Notes: generated by a model not told the origin, from the letters alone. Shown: positions 31,481-43,978, counted from the first letter of the stretch. The stretch: 64,000 nucleotides of DNA from Dermanyssus gallinae (GCA_003439945.1 QVRM01000429.1:1-64000); one strand, 5' to 3'. Numbers and translations are program-made.

Positions 31481-32090
31481 GGAGCCGAGGGAGAAGGGAG
31501 GGGGTGGGGAGCAGCCAGGCCCTCATGATCTCGACGCACCCTCACAGAACGGATTACAAAATGGCATCCCCCTATCCAACCGCAGGTAGACATGCGGAAT
31601 GATAGTCAGGGATAGAGCTGATTGAAGGAGAACGGCAGAGACGCCTCTCCCACGGCTCCGATGTAATGCCAAAATAATACCGAGCCTGGGGGGGTGGGGA
31701 GGTATCTGAGTTTAGTGGGTTTGCGAGTCTCACACTAGTCACGCAAGCTGCTAGTGGCGCATGTGCATCATGCATTCCCAAAAACCGTCCCAAAAAATTC
31801 TATTAGCTGACGGCGGAGTTCACTAGTGAAATGTGTACTAAAGCCCGGCGCAGCAACAGGTCCTCAGGACTGTCGGCGCACCTGCCTGCCAGACACAATG
31901 GCAGAAGCCGGTGGAGACTGTTAGTGTTTGGCGCCCTATAGGGGAAATTGACGCGGCACGGTTTTGGTTCAAAAAATCGCCACACGTGGACGAAGCGACA
32001 GCAAGAGTCTGAAGATAAGGTCATTCGTGTTTTTAATCTAAATTGACCTTCGTAACGCTTTTAATGTAGCAAAGTAGCCAATAGTTTTGG
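31481..32090. other. G-rich stretch between two R1-like LINEs
   Basis: Purine-rich at 31480-31520 and G-rich at about 31690-31705. It is probably the 3' UTR of copy 1 plus unidentified sequence. Confidence 0.35.
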
Positions 32091-33470
32091 ATGTACTTCT
32101 ATGGAACCTGGCCTACGAACAGCTTACGCCAACGACTTAGAGCTAGTAGTAGTATACTCGCGAAACGCACTTTCACGAGCTGTGCTGCACATGGTACTCA
32201 ATCGATCAAGCATAAATCGAGCGGGCGTTAAATTGTTGTCGGTGCTTGGAAATTGATCTCTCTAAGACGGCTGTTTCTGGTGTTTCCACTGAACGGGAAT
32301 CTATCTGGTGCTGTAGGGCAAATGCTGTTTATACTGCACGCTCTACTGTGCTCGGCACTATCATGGCGCCCATGTATGTACAAGACGGTGGTCATAAAAA
32401 GAGTCTCAAATTAATAGACACTCAATTTATTTATTCAAGATAGTATTCGGAATACTGGTTCCTCTACGGGATATCAGGAAGTCCTGCGTGACTTCTGATG
32501 TCCGTATCCGAGTCGATCATCCTTTTTGGCTCGCCCGTTTGGATGTCGCCTACAATGGACACAGGCGCTACTATAAAGATCCTGAGGAAGGTCCAGCGGA
32601 TCGGAGCCCTACGTATCATTCGTGGGTATCGCACCATCAGCAGTGCTGGCGGAGACAGTGCCCTGGAACCTAAAGGCAGCCGGACGTCGGCGCTTGTGGG
32701 TTAACCCAGATAGGGAGCTCGTACAAGAACGCGAGGTGACACTCGATCGGTGGCAGAAGGAGTGGGATAGCATCCCGAACGGGCAACCAGGGGCGCTTGT
32801 GAGGAATCTTATTCCGAACATCCGCCAATGGATGAATCGTTCCGGGGGCCGTCTCACATACCACCTGACCCAGGTCCTCACAGGTCAAGGCAATTTCCAG
32901 GTGTATTTAAATCGGATAGGGAAGGCTGAGACAACGCAATGCTTGTACTGTGACGAGGTGGACACTCCGGAAAATACAGTATTGCGATGCGCCACATGGA
33001 CCGAGACCAGACGAGGCTTGCCCAGAAAGAACACGCTGGGAGAGCTAGTCACGTACATGCTTACGTCGGTCAAAAACTGGGACGCGGCTGCAAAGCCTAT
33101 TCAACGGATCATGAAAGCAAAGGAAGAGGAAGGAAGAAGGAAAATGGTGGAAAGCGTCCGAGAGTTGTTGCCAAGGCGCGACTCGACAAGCAGGACCTAA
33201 AGATTTAAGATTTCCGAGACTACCCCGCCGCCTGTGTGTAGTTACTATTCTGCGTTAAGGATCCCGCAGGTCGGAGGGTCATCATAAGGAGGATACATAT
33301 ATGTAGGCACTGCCGTCTATATATGTAGGGTTTTAGTGGGTATTGCCTTTGGCTGAGTCCCACACTGTCTGAGCGTTGGCATGTTAGGGGGCTTACCAAC
33401 TCCTGTTATGCTTTCTCTCAGTCGTACGTAAATGTATTTTAAACCCTAAACCTCCTAAAAAAAAAGGAAG
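32090..33470 (+). mobile_element. Decayed R1-like LINE, copy 2, with 3' UTR and A-tail
   Basis: It starts inside motif C (AYANDLELVVVYSRNALSRA, 32122 onward), continues through EIDLSKTAVSGVS and the C-terminal part, then a 3' UTR with GGGTTTTAGTGGGTATTGCC and a run of nine A at about 33460. The 5' half is missing. Confidence 0.75.
32622..33200 (+). pseudogene. R1-like LINE C-terminal domain, open for 192 codons
   Basis: The longest clean frame of the copy. It contains ETVPWNLKAAGRRRLWVNPD, LTYHLTQVLTGQGNFQVYLN and the zinc finger CLYCDEVDTPENTVLRC (Cys-x2-Cys...Cys), followed by a basic tail. The phrase LTGxGxFxxYLxRxG with the CxxC finger is characteristic of R1-clade elements. The frame is intact here, but the palm upstream is shifted and mutated (RIGALRIIRGYRTISS lies in another frame), so no active enzyme is made. 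Confidence 0.8.
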
Positions 33471-33479
33471 TTCTGCGTA

Positions 33480-34640
33480 GGGGGGAAGGGACCCTTTAAC
33501 TGCCGCCGCGTTTCCTGCTAAACCTTGATCGATGCACGCAGGTACTCTCCAGAACAAGGATCCTTTGTAACCGTGTTTAGTTTTATTTCAAGCTTTTTGA
33601 AAAATATTAGCGTTTCTTGGCTTATGGGCCAATACGAGCCCAAGACTCCCTTAGCTTCCCGGTGCGGATTTATCATTGGTCAGATCTACAACAGCATATT
33701 GAGCATATTGGCTTCCGTGTACGCTCTTCCTTACCGCAACATTAGCTTATCTTCGTTCGTCTACCGACACTCATACGTGAAGCCAATACGCTGTGCGATT
33801 TTTGTAAATGTAATCGGGCACATACTCTCTGTAATATCGTTCTCATCATTAGCAGTGAGTAAATACCTTCAGTAATATGTTGCCATTTAGTCGTAAGGGT
33901 CAACCGATGCAACATCATATTTGCTTGCGGGTTACCAACAATTATAATCTATTATATATAGAACTTGACATATCCTGAAAATCTGAGATAAGATAGAGCA
34001 TACCTCACTAAAAAGAGAATTCATTGGCAACCTGAAGACAATTAGTCACACACAAATTTGGAACAGTCCGCAAAAATCGGGTCCCAGAATATCTAATTTT
34101 CAAATCTTCACGTTTCATAACTTAAACATGTATTATTACGCAAAAATATTTGGAACAATCAAATTTCTACTAAACCGGCATTGTTGTTGCCATATTGCTA
34201 ATCATACGATTTGTAATAAGATTACCGCAAGCCATTTTCCTGCGCTCCTCTCTACGACCACCTCTAGGGACCTCTACGACCGTCAGATACGACCGTACAC
34301 CAGCCGCTAATAATCCTCCTCAGTTACCGCAGTACTCTAAAGAGTTCCGATCTTTGTGTAATTAGCAGTATGATGCGGAGAAAAGATAGCGGGGAAACAC
34401 GGTTTACGGTAACCACATCACAAATCGTTCTACCATCTGTTTGATACCACAATAATGTTTTTCTGTCTGTGGTACACTCCTTTTAGGTTTTCTTAGAATT
34501 TATCCCAAACATTTTTTTCAATGAAGTAGTGGCGGAAGTGTCTTGTTTAGGAAAAAAATATTTATATTTATAATGAATATTCGCAGATATCCAAATATGT
34601 ATATATATGCATTATATACACATGTATGCTACACATACAT
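33480..34640. other. No gene recognised
   Basis: It holds one 116-codon hydrophobic frame at 33525-33875 without recognisable motifs. The composition is AT-rich. Confidence 0.4.
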
Positions 34641-34882
34641 AAACGATGATATATATATATATATATATGCGACCATTCCGGAACGGGGTTAAGGTCAGAC
34701 CTTCAGGTCAAGTCCGATGGGTTCGTGTGGAACGCATGGTAGGCTGCTGGATCGTAAACCTTTTCTAAGGGTACCATTTATGGTCTAGTGCCTTGCTTGT
34801 CTGCCTGCACTAAAACACTCCACCCCTTTGAGGAGGCCGGCGCACAGCCTGGTTTTATCAGCGTTCACGGCGCATCCCAAAA

Positions 34883-35092
34883 TCAGGTTTCGACTCTTTG
34901 CTCATGAAGGGTCGCCGACCATTCTTCCTGGTGTCCAGCATCGGCGAGCTTATGGCCACACATAGCAACTGCTCTACGGCGGTTTGTTTCTAGTTTAGCT
35001 TTAAGATCTGTAAACGCGTCGGTATAGAGAAGGGTTCTAGTCTGTTGTACAGACCTATGGAGGGTATTTGATAGAACAGCCACATCAGGCAT
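34883..35092 (-). pseudogene. Unidentified coding-like segment
   Basis: The minus strand reads LHRSVQQTRTLLYTDAFTDL then KLETNRRRAVAMCGHKLADA and HQEEWSATLHEQRVET. The amino-acid usage looks like real protein and the surrounding 34.7-35.5 kb is less AT-rich than its neighbours. It could be part of a retrotransposon polyprotein. I cannot name the family. Confidence 0.3.
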
Positions 35093-35579
35093 TTCTAGAC
35101 CATCCCACAGAACGAGGAGTAAGCTTGTAGGGGTGCGACTGCGGATAGCCTTATATTTAACAACGCCTCTACTGAAGCCAGCAAGTTGTCGTTGAGCCGC
35201 TTAGAGACTTTCGGAGAAAGCAAGCCATCTGCACCTCAACATAGGTGGTTGAGACATAGAGCAGAAAATAAGTATCTTAGAAGAAAAATGCCTCGGTGAG
35301 AGCCTACCAAGTGAATGTGTGACATCGCATATTCTAGCTTGGCCAGCCAGCCCTCAACGCAGCCGGAACAGGGGAATACCTAGCAACTCTAGATCCGTTC
35401 CGACATTCTAGCACTGCAGGGAAGGCCTGCAGCACCTCAGAGTCAGAGAGCACCAAGATCTATCAGTAAAATCGCGGAGGAGAACAGGAAGAGCCAGGCC
35501 GGGTGTTTAGATGCACTCTGCGTTTGAGATAGACTACATGTCTACTTACTGGTTTTGGCAAAATGGGAACCAACCGCCA

Positions 35580-38265
35580 GCGTAACACTTTGAATAACAC
35601 TAACTAACTAATGTTTATATATAGAGAGACAGAGAAAGAGAAATACTTATTTAGATTAAAAACCATACCGTACATTTGAGCGCCGAATCTGGCCAAGGAG
35701 ATTGAAAGAAATAAAGAGAAGGAACACGTAATCTTCCAAAATAAAGACAGCTGTAAGTCAAAAATAAAACCCCGGAGGGACCATGAGCCACAAATCAGCC
35801 TTCCGCAGGAGGATGTCGCTCAAGGCAGTCCGGCGGCCAACCTTGAGCAGACAACATCATGAAGCGAACGAAGATCCTGTTCCGTTGTCGGGGAGGATGA
35901 ACGCGGTGATCCTCTCGTTGTAATCATTGAGGCTAGCTCGTCGGTGCCGCACCTGTCGGCGTTGCCCTGCTAATACCACTACTAGAACTTTTACAACTAC
36001 TACTACTACTACTGCACCACTGAGCCTTAACTGCTCTCAATCAGTGAGGTGTCCTGTGTACATACGCTGTATTCGTAATCAGTACTACTCGCATAGCAGT
36101 AGTAGAGATAGTAGTATGTTAGTTAGGTTTCGTTAGTTATTTTAGTAGTATCAATACTAGTGGTCGTCTTTACAGCGGTCGACGGATCTGACTGTTTTAT
36201 AGATACATCTACACAGGGAAACGGAACTTTTTATGGATACAAGACAATCTGGGAGACGAACGTGTCACATGGATCAGAAGAGATCAACCACGATCACTGC
36301 GGCCGCCTTGATATGAGCCACACAGCTCCCTTTTAGCTCCCTTCTTGCTCTGTCTACCGTGACTCTCCGCCCCCCCCTCTTCCCTCTTCTGTCCCTATAT
36401 GTGTTCCCCCTCCGTGTATGCCCTCTCTATGCTTATATGCCCGCCTGTGTTTGTATTCCTCCACTGTCTCTATATCCGCGCTCTTTTTCTATATCCTCTC
36501 TCTTCCTATATTGTTCATCTCTCTTACTCTTTCTCTTTGTCCCTCTCATTCAGATCCTCTGCCTATTTCTCCCTGGCTTAGCATCCATCCCTGTCCATCT
36601 CTTGCCTTTCCCTTTTTACGAACGACACAACGATACTACATATAGCGAACAGGTAAAAGGGGGTTGTACGATCTTCATCGAGCAAGCACCTGAGTAGCGC
36701 TGCCGTACCGTGTGGCCCTTTCTTGTATGCCGGGGAGCCTTACACACTGTCGTCGTCGTTTCTGTTCCAATGCGTCGACCTATTCCAGTGCTACTGGCAC
36801 GTACGCCCATTACGGCTGTTGTCGTTGTTGCCAATGCCGTCATCGTCGCTGTTGTCAATGTCGTTATCACGATCACCGCCAGCCCCGTAACCACGAACCT
36901 CCCCTAGGCTTTCGTTCCCGTTGCTGTCTGCTTCTACTTGGACACGCGATCTAGTTTCGGGAGAAAAAAACTGTCGTTGCGGTCACACCAAGAGCTCCGA
37001 GAAGCAGAATTTCAGTTCTGAACATATTCTGCCGTCAGTGCACCCGCTGCTGGTGGTTTACGTATGTTGACGTCCAATTATACTCAGCTCCCAGTGAGTG
37101 CAAATACGTCCAGTGCATAATTAATATGAGTGGAGTAAACGTGGTGGTAGGTAGCGCCAAGATACATGACATGAACGTGTGAGCCAAAAAGCCCGGCTGT
37201 AGAGGAGCTGCAGTCAGCGACATTGACTGGAATTTTATTTGACGCAACATACTATCAGGTCTTTGCTTGGTTACCTTGGGGCGTGTTTATCGAAGTATAA
37301 ATATAGTGGCGCACTTAAATTCATCTGGCCCACGGAAATACATACGGATATCGCACACACACTCAAACACGAAGCATGCATCGATTCCCATTTTCCCATG
37401 TCGACGATGATGACGGCTTTGATGAATCCTTGCGTATCCTTGTATGTAGGTCTGCCAAAATAGCAGAGAACGTACGTGACTTGAATTGGAGCATACTCGA
37501 GCTCGCTTGCCTTAAGAGCTTGCCTCATCGTCGTTTGGATGACGCTCGATGACGTTTGACACTAATAGCAGTAATTCGTTGGTGATTTAAGTCGTGTAGC
37601 AATTTCATTACTAGCATTTGTACAAACTGCGACCTTAATGTTGAGTAGTACTAACACGGAATTGTGTTTATACCGTTTATATGTACCGCCTTGTACTGCT
37701 ATTCCTAATATTCTTAGAATACATTTATGTTACTAGTCTAATATTACGTTACATTAGCATGAAAAAACAATTGAGGAGCTATATGTAGTTTGCTCTCTGG
37801 CGCCAATTAGAAAATGATCCTGCACCATGTCAATTTGGACGTAGACACATGGCCATCGATAAGACGCCAGTGCCCGGGTGACAACTGATGCTCTCTCGTA
37901 CAATTAGCTAACTTAATACACATGTTACAGAAAGCACGTAATAATTGTCGTTTTCATTATTGTTCTTGCTGTTACTATTTGTTTGCAGTTGGGGAGTGGT
38001 CGAATTATGCATATCGACCGTAGTATCAATCATGTATCACTGCTACTCCGTTTGCCGTTACTAGTTATATTAATACTCTAATCACGCCATGACAATAATT
38101 CATTCCTGGTGCTAATTAATAACTTCCCAGCGCCATATCAGATGTTAACTAATATATTATATTAGTCCACATTTCTCAGCATGCGCAAATGCATATCATT
38201 TTCAGATGTTTAGTCGGAATTAATCAAACTCTGACTGCGTTTAATTGTCACCACGTGGTTACATT
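35580..38265. other. No gene recognised; polypyrimidine tract and triplet runs
   Basis: A strongly pyrimidine-biased stretch (about 36327-36610), an ACT triplet run near 35970-36015 and a GTC/GTT-rich stretch (36738-36880). The open frames over these are low-complexity artefacts. Confidence 0.45.
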
Positions 38266-38269
38266 GCCC

Positions 38270-38345
38270 ATAAGATGCCGGTTTGCAACCCGCTAGCAGG
38301 CAACCGGAGCGGTTTCTTGCCGTCCGCGGCAAGTAAAGAACAAGC

Positions 38346-38350
<5 letters not shown>
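38270..38350 (-). repeat. Low-copy repeat, uninterrupted copy of the 23.8-24.06 kb repeat
   Basis: The minus strand reads TGAAGCTTGTT then CTTGCCGCGGACGGCAAG and AAACCGCT, CCTGCTAGCGGGTTGC, matching the 23.8 kb locus on both sides of its SINE. It represents the state without the SINE. Confidence 0.75.

Positions 38351-38385
<35 letters not shown>
38346..38385. repeat. TA microsatellite
   Basis: About 40 bases of TA between the low-copy repeat and the downstream side of the minus-strand LINE. Confidence 0.95.
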
Positions 38386-38387
<2 letters not shown>

Positions 38388-38502
38388 AAAGTATCAATCA
38401 TTCTAGTTAACCAAAATGTACGGCTGAAAGATTGCTCCACACCTTGCCAAGACTGTAGCTTAACGTTAGCACAATCTTAAGCTCCAAAAAGCGCACTGCC
38501 GT

Positions 38503-39547
38503 CTAAGAGGCAGTTTTTAAGGATCTCTCACCTGTGTGAATTTCTGTGTCAATAGAGGTAATAGTCGCTCGATACCTGCCGCCGATGTGCTGGACAACGG
38601 TCATTTTCATATAGTGTAGTCTCAGACCCAAATACGGGAAGGAGTTGACAAATTCCAGCGGTTGAACACAGCAGGGTCTTACGTCTGCTGCAGCCAATGA
38701 ACCCCCATAGCGAAACTCAATGGCTTTCGTCTTCCACAAATTTATTTGCAGGGCCTTACGGTGAAGGAAAGTTTCTACGTCGCCGACAATTCGACGAATA
38801 GCACCGCGGTCTCGGTAAGCCACCACTATCTCATCCGCATACATGACTACGATGACGTTTTAAAACGCCTCCCGCACATGGTGAGTTAGGTCTGCGATGA
38901 CAAAAAGACCGTGGGGGTTTGTGGGGTTCCTATGTTTTGTCTCAGCTGCAAGATGTTCTCGCCCCTTATGTTTACTTTCGGGGCGGTCTTCAGAAAAGAC
39001 GCTGGACGGCACTCGTAGAAGAGAACCACCCACCCCAGCATGTCGAAATTAATCGACTAGTAAGTGACGGGGAGCTTTGTCAAACTCTTGACACAATCAA
39101 TAAAGACGGCGTACAAAGGACCCCCGAGCATAGCTAACACCCGCTCAACTTCCGACTGGAGTACATGTGTCGCGTCCTGTGTATCACCACCTTTCCTGAA
39201 TTCAAATTGCTCCGCAGGTAGGTTGCGTTCTTCACAGTTGAAAACACCTTTTAGATAATAAACTTAGCAAGCATTTTCTTAAGGGTGCGTTCCGACGCGA
39301 TACTCTGGTAAAGATTTCAACCGTCCACGTTGTTGCCCTTGAATAGCAGAGTAAGCCTGGCCTCTTGCCAAACCTGGGCTATGTATCCCCCGCTAAGTAT
39401 CTGTTTAAACGGACTACACAGCTCCCCTGCTAAAGCGTCCGGCGTTTCAGTCCAATGTTCATAGTAGGTCTCATCAGGACCACTACTCTTCTTCCTGGGA
39501 AGTCCAAGCAGGATATGCACCGTGCACTTTTCCACTGTAGACAGCAA
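38503..39547 (-). pseudogene. LINE reverse transcriptase, split by shifts
   Basis: The minus strand reads LLGLPRKKSSGPDETYYEHW then FKQILSGGYIAQVWQEARLT, next FEFRKGGDTQDATHVLQSEV with LYAVFIDCVKSLTK (motif A), and finally MYADEIVVAYRDRG (motif C; the second Asp of YADD is Glu, 38831-38842) and LEFVNSFPYLGLRL. The mutated YADD and the stop after LPVTY make it inactive. Confidence 0.8.
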
Positions 39548-40079
39548 ATTAATGTGGTGCTGCTTCAGAGTAAGCGGTTGCTCAATAACTGGATCTAGCG
39601 CGGGAGCGTTTTCATCGAGCTAAAAGGCAGTAAAGTGCTGCCTTAAGTGTATTTTTTCATACTGTGCATGTCTTTGCTCATCCAGCAAACTATGTAGACA
39701 TGAAGTTTGCGCTCTGCTCTCTCAAACATACGAAGCTCTTTTTTCTTCTTATTATAACGACGCTTATTCTCCACCATCAAGCTCTTGTTGGTTGCGCTGT
39801 GTCAGCCATAGAGCGCGCTACGATCAGCCACTCTCTGGAGATCGGGGTGTAGAACCCGTGCTCGACGCAGGAGCCCCACGACTTTCCGGCGTCTCAGGCA
39901 GCAGGCTTGTGTAAGCCAGGAGAGTGCGCCCTTCCTTGTTTGTTCTTTCTTTTATCTATAGCAACCTTGACAGTAGCTGCCAAAGCGCGGTTGTTTTGTT
40001 TAACGTCAGGACTTAATCTCAGCATCCCTTTTGCGCATTAATACACGCAAATCTAGCTGCCTAGATAAGTAAGATGTTA

Positions 40080-40560
40080 GTTGCCAATGCGGGGCGCGCT
40101 CCTGGCCAGACACAGGGAGAGCCGTCAGCACCGGCAGCTGTTTCTATGCTGGAATATTTAGAATCTCGCATCCTTGAAATTTCGTCGAATGTTAAAGTTT
40201 GTATAACAGGAGGTCGATAGCTTCTTTTACTTTGGCAAACGTAACAAAAGTTTATCACGCTTGTTTTGTCAATGTAGGCCACAATTCTCCCGAAGCTTAA
40301 GAAGTCCATCACCCTGCTGTCGGTGGCGCCACTATTAATACGACACTTGACGTCGCCGCCGATCAGAGTGGGTAGCTGGAAATTTAGCTGGACCGCTAGA
40401 CCAACACTGACCGCATAGGCAACCTCAATCATCGTTGAATCAACCGACACACATTGCAGTCGTGGTGAACCTGCTCGTGAGTAGATTGAAAATCCACCTA
40501 CCGCCTTCTGTTTGAAGGACTCGATAGCAGATGAAAGCTTCGCATCCCATCGAAATGCAG
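40080..40560 (-). pseudogene. LINE endonuclease-like region
   Basis: Open for about 160 codons on the minus strand. It reads AVGGFSIYSRAGSPRLQ (compare GGVxIYxR), then LPTLIGGDVKCRINSGATDS, a decayed form of LIGGDFNARI, and FGRIVAYIDKTSVINFCYV. The Asn of GDFN is lost. The same long frame runs on into 40795, but there it is only the antisense of the plus-strand LINE. Confidence 0.55.
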
Positions 40561-40679
40561 TTCCTCCCACATAAAGGCTTCTGTCAAGAGTACAATGACT
40601 ACATATCGTACTCTCCAGATGTGGGGTACAGCAAGGGGACCCCTGTGGCCCGGCCCTCTTCTGTCTGGCGATTTGCCAA

Positions 40680-41798
40680 TTGCATTCGGCTTTGGAGCCG
40701 GAATTTAAGCCGTGGTTCTTAGACGATGGCACAATTGAAGGTATTCTTGATTCCGCCCTTAGTGATGTGGAAAAGATAATCGATTTCGGCGTCACCTCTG
40801 GACTGCAACTAAATGCTTCAAAGTGTGAGCTGTACGTCTTGTCATCCGACTACGCATTTCGTGACGAGTGTTTACGCCGGGCGCAGGGCCTGCTTCCTGA
40901 CATCAAGCTATGTACCGATGAAAACATCGAGCTTCTAGGAGCTCCCCTCACAACGGCCTCCGCAAAACTCGTCCTGAACAGGAAGTGCGAGCTAATGGAT
41001 CTCTGGTGTTCCGGGTTGGAATCCCTCGATGCGCATCCTGCATTATTCTTGATGCGAACTAGCCTCCTAACACCAAGGCTAATCTATATTCTTCGCTGCA
41101 GAGATGCGTCGGCCCAAAGGGACATTCTACAACAATTTGACGATAAGCTGAGACAGTGCGTGAAGCGGGTGTTAAATTTGAATGTGGACGGGGCAAATTG
41201 GGACCAGGCTACCCTTCCTACATCAGCCGGAGGCCTAGGCATACGACGTGCAACCGATCTGGCCCAGACCGCATTCTTGGCTTCAATCACCACACTATAC
41301 GAACTGATTTCATCTATATCTCCTTCGAACGTTAAGTCCTTTCTAGAACGGCTCATGGAATCCAAAAAAGAGGAGTTCGCCGCATGTCACCGCGTGGTGC
41401 TTGACGACACACGCCAGCATGCTCTGGATACTGTGGTAGTCGAAGCCATTCAAAAGAAGCTCCTGGACAACACGGCTGAAGCACTCGGCAAGGCGCGCCT
41501 ACATGCAGCTTTCAACGATACGAGCGCAAAATGGCTTCAAGCCATCCCCTCGCCGCAGCTGGAAACGATGCTGGACAACACAACACTCCGCATCGTTGCC
41601 GGCCTGCGGTTAGGGGAGGCTGTGTGTGCACCTCATAGATGCTCCCTGTGCAACACACCGGTGTCGCCGACGGGAGAGCACGGCCTCAGCTGTCCTAGAA
41701 GCTGCAAAAGACATTCGCGCCACGCCGCCCTCAACGAAGTGACTTCAAAGCGTTGCATTCCGCTAACGTACCCTGCAGAAAAGAGCCAGTCGGGCTAG
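40680..41798 (+). pseudogene. Reverse transcriptase, thumb and zinc-knuckle region of the FLDDG LINE
   Basis: This 372-codon frame is the longest in the window outside the first gene. The real reading begins upstream, since the frame continues back to about 40600 through VQQGDPCGPALF. Motif C is KPWFLDDGTIEG (40716-40727), followed by GLQLNASKCELYVL (motif D region) and IELLGAPL (motif E region). Residues to the end include PTSAGGLGIRRATDLA and a Cys/His block CSLCNTPVSPTGEHGLSC with RHSRHAALNEV. The reading shifts near 41790, after which the C-terminal domain continues in other frames. Confidence 0.85.
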
Positions 41799-42134
41799 CA
41801 GCGGACTCAGCCTTATGTCCAGACGGAATGACCTTGGTTCCGTGGTCCTCCGGAAAGGCCCTTGTGTGGGACGCAACCGTGTGGGACACGCTGGCGCCGT
41901 CTTATAGGAGCCGAGCTCAAGCGGAAAAGTCTGAGGTACTGCGAGATGGAGGCATATTTTATAGTGCAGCCAGTTGCCATAGAAACAATGGGAGTCATAG
42001 GCGAATCAACAGTAAAATTTCTGAAAGAAATGGGAAAAGAGCGGCAAGTGAGAAGGATGAGAAAAGGGCAGGGGAATTTCTGCTACAATAAATATCAATT
42101 GAAGTGCAACGTAGAAATGCGGCTGCGGTGCTAG
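41780..42134 (+). pseudogene. Putative nuclease domain of the FLDDG LINE, two frameshifts
   Basis: The text CPDGMTLVPWSSGKALVWDA followed by TVWDT has a PD-x(14 to 17)-D arrangement resembling the PD-(D/E)xK restriction-like endonuclease found C-terminally in R4/Dong and related LINEs; that match is my inference. After another shift YFIVQPVAIETMGVIGEST follows. The first shift joins from the 40680 frame, the second lies near 41935. Confidence 0.55.
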
Positions 42135-42239
42135 GTTCGCTGCCCTCAGGCAGTGGTCTACCGGGTCTGCTCTGATTATGTATTAGAATGATAATGTGTA
42201 TAATGTATAAATAAACTTATCTAAAAAAAAAGTCTAAAT

Positions 42240-43975
42240 ATTCAAACAAACGAGGTGCTAGCTGTAAGGCCCCATATAAGCCTTCGCAATTCTAAAGCAG
42301 TAGTTTGCAGCTGTTGGCAGCATTCAGCTGCCTTAGCAGAGCGCGTCATTACTGTTTAGCTGTTAAACCACGTTCATCAGTAAACCCTTCGCATTCCTTA
42401 GTCTGGACCAGCGGAGCCCCAGTCACGTCTTTCGACCAGAAGGCGCTAGTTGAAACTCTACTAAAGTCATTATCACCAAATACCAAAATTGTGCACGCCG
42501 CTTGATGAAGACTTGCTTGATGATTGTAAGCACTATGTATTCGTGTATAATTATAAGAGATCCACAGTCAGAGTCATCGATCTCTTCCTCGTCATAGAAA
42601 AGCGTTTGGGCTATGGTCATATCAGTGATGGTGGCATCACAGCAAATGCGAAGAATCACGGCACAACACATGGCAGACGTAGGTATAAGTAAAAATATGG
42701 TTTGGATATTCCAGAACGGCATCTGTGCCTTATGCATTCGCCGTGTGACAGCTAACTGTGGTGCTGTCATAGCGGAGAGCAAGAGGACGGATAACGGCTG
42801 CACGGCTATTGTTTACAGACGACGGAAGTTTGCTACTTGCCTCCGGGAGGCATGTGCTGAGGGAACAGCTGGGAATGTTCGCCATGCTTTGTATTATTGT
42901 ACGCGGTGAAACGGATGACGTGCGATGTTTGGGAAAACAGTTTTAGACAAAAGCATTTCTTCCCACCGCTAGGTACGTGAGAAAATCGTCGGCGACTGAT
43001 GCTGTTTTACAACAACATTGACTGATACTGCTATATAGTTATGAGAACCCTAAGGGGAATTCGCAAACTATACATAAAAATATAAAATATTTTTAAAATT
43101 ACGGATTTTGTTCTCCTCGCAGAGACTTTCCAGGGGGATGAAATGCATATTTCTATTATGCAAGGCTTTTATCAGCTATCAGTTATGTCTCAGAGGGCCG
43201 AGGTAGATCGATAAACGGAGTTTCTTTCTACCTCCGTAAATCTTTGCATCAACGTAGAAGTTTATGGCACAAAAATTGCCAAAATGTGGCACATTTCTGA
43301 AAAGATGAATGTTACTTGGTTGTTTCCTCTGGCGTTTTCATTAATATTGCATTTTTTTTTATCTCCCTCTAAAGCTAAAATCTACAGAGGCTGCCAATAT
43401 TGTATCTTCGGCACTGCCACTTTTCAATCTAAATGTGCTCACCATGGCTTACGGTGATTTTAGCCATCGAATCGACAGGGAATCAAATTACCATAAAAAT
43501 GACGTACTCCTGCAGCTGATAGCTGGTGTTGGTCTTTTCTATACGAGCGCCCGGAGTAGTTAAACATACGTACGCCACACTGGCACAAGCACCGACCTGA
43601 CGTTTCAGAACTTGTCAAGCAGCAAATTTCAAGGCTTAGATGTGCCCGAAATCGCGGCCCGTAACCTGTTCGGGCCGTGGTGCAACTACCGGCCTTACGA
43701 CAGGTGATGCATGACGCCGCACAGCAAACGGGGATTACGCTTGTCGCAAGAAATCCTATCGTGAGCTATAGCGAAATCAGACGGCAAAATATGCCCAGCC
43801 GGAGGAGAGTATCTTTCTAGCCTAGCAAAGATGGAACAAGGCCCTGCTGCTCTGCGAAGAAAATAGCCGAGATTGGAGCGTAAAACGTCATTACAACTTT
43901 GGATTCTGATTGCTCACTTCGAAAAAACTAGTAGGCCATTAAATTCAACCTGGGTGAGCTCACATATAGTTGACC
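42240..43975. other. No gene recognised
   Basis: Several frames of 60-130 codons (for instance minus 42803-42423 and plus 42613-42909) lack recognisable motifs. An old unrecognised repeat is possible. Confidence 0.4.
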
Positions 43976-43978
43976 AGG

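Larger units (their letters stand above)
38503..40560 (-). mobile_element. Decayed LINE (same clade as families X, W, Z)
   Basis: In minus-strand order: an endonuclease-like frame (40560-40080), reverse-transcriptase start (39547-39317), motif A region (39240-39080) and motif C (38844-38503). The blocks are collinear and shifts separate them. The upstream end meets another LINE of opposite orientation at about 40.6 kb. Confidence 0.75.
40611..42235 (+). mobile_element. 5'-truncated LINE with FLDDG reverse transcriptase and nuclease-like C-terminus
   Basis: The plus strand starts at LSRCGVQQGDPCGPALFCLA (motif B) and runs through the palm, thumb, Cys/His region and a C-terminal domain. It ends with AATAAACTTATCT and an A-run at 42221-42229. 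Upstream sequence belongs to the opposite-strand LINE. Confidence 0.8.

Noticed and set aside
33525..33875. 116-residue hydrophobic protein on the plus strand
   Set aside because: Could resemble a membrane protein, but there is no family motif, codon bias or regulatory context to support it.
36359..36907. Leu/Pro/Val-rich frames
   Set aside because: They follow from the pyrimidine-rich tract and GTC/GTT triplet runs.
40600..40795. The N-terminal part of the 244-codon minus frame 40795-40061
   Set aside because: It is antisense to the plus-strand reverse transcriptase motif B region; only the part below about 40560 resembles a LINE endonuclease.
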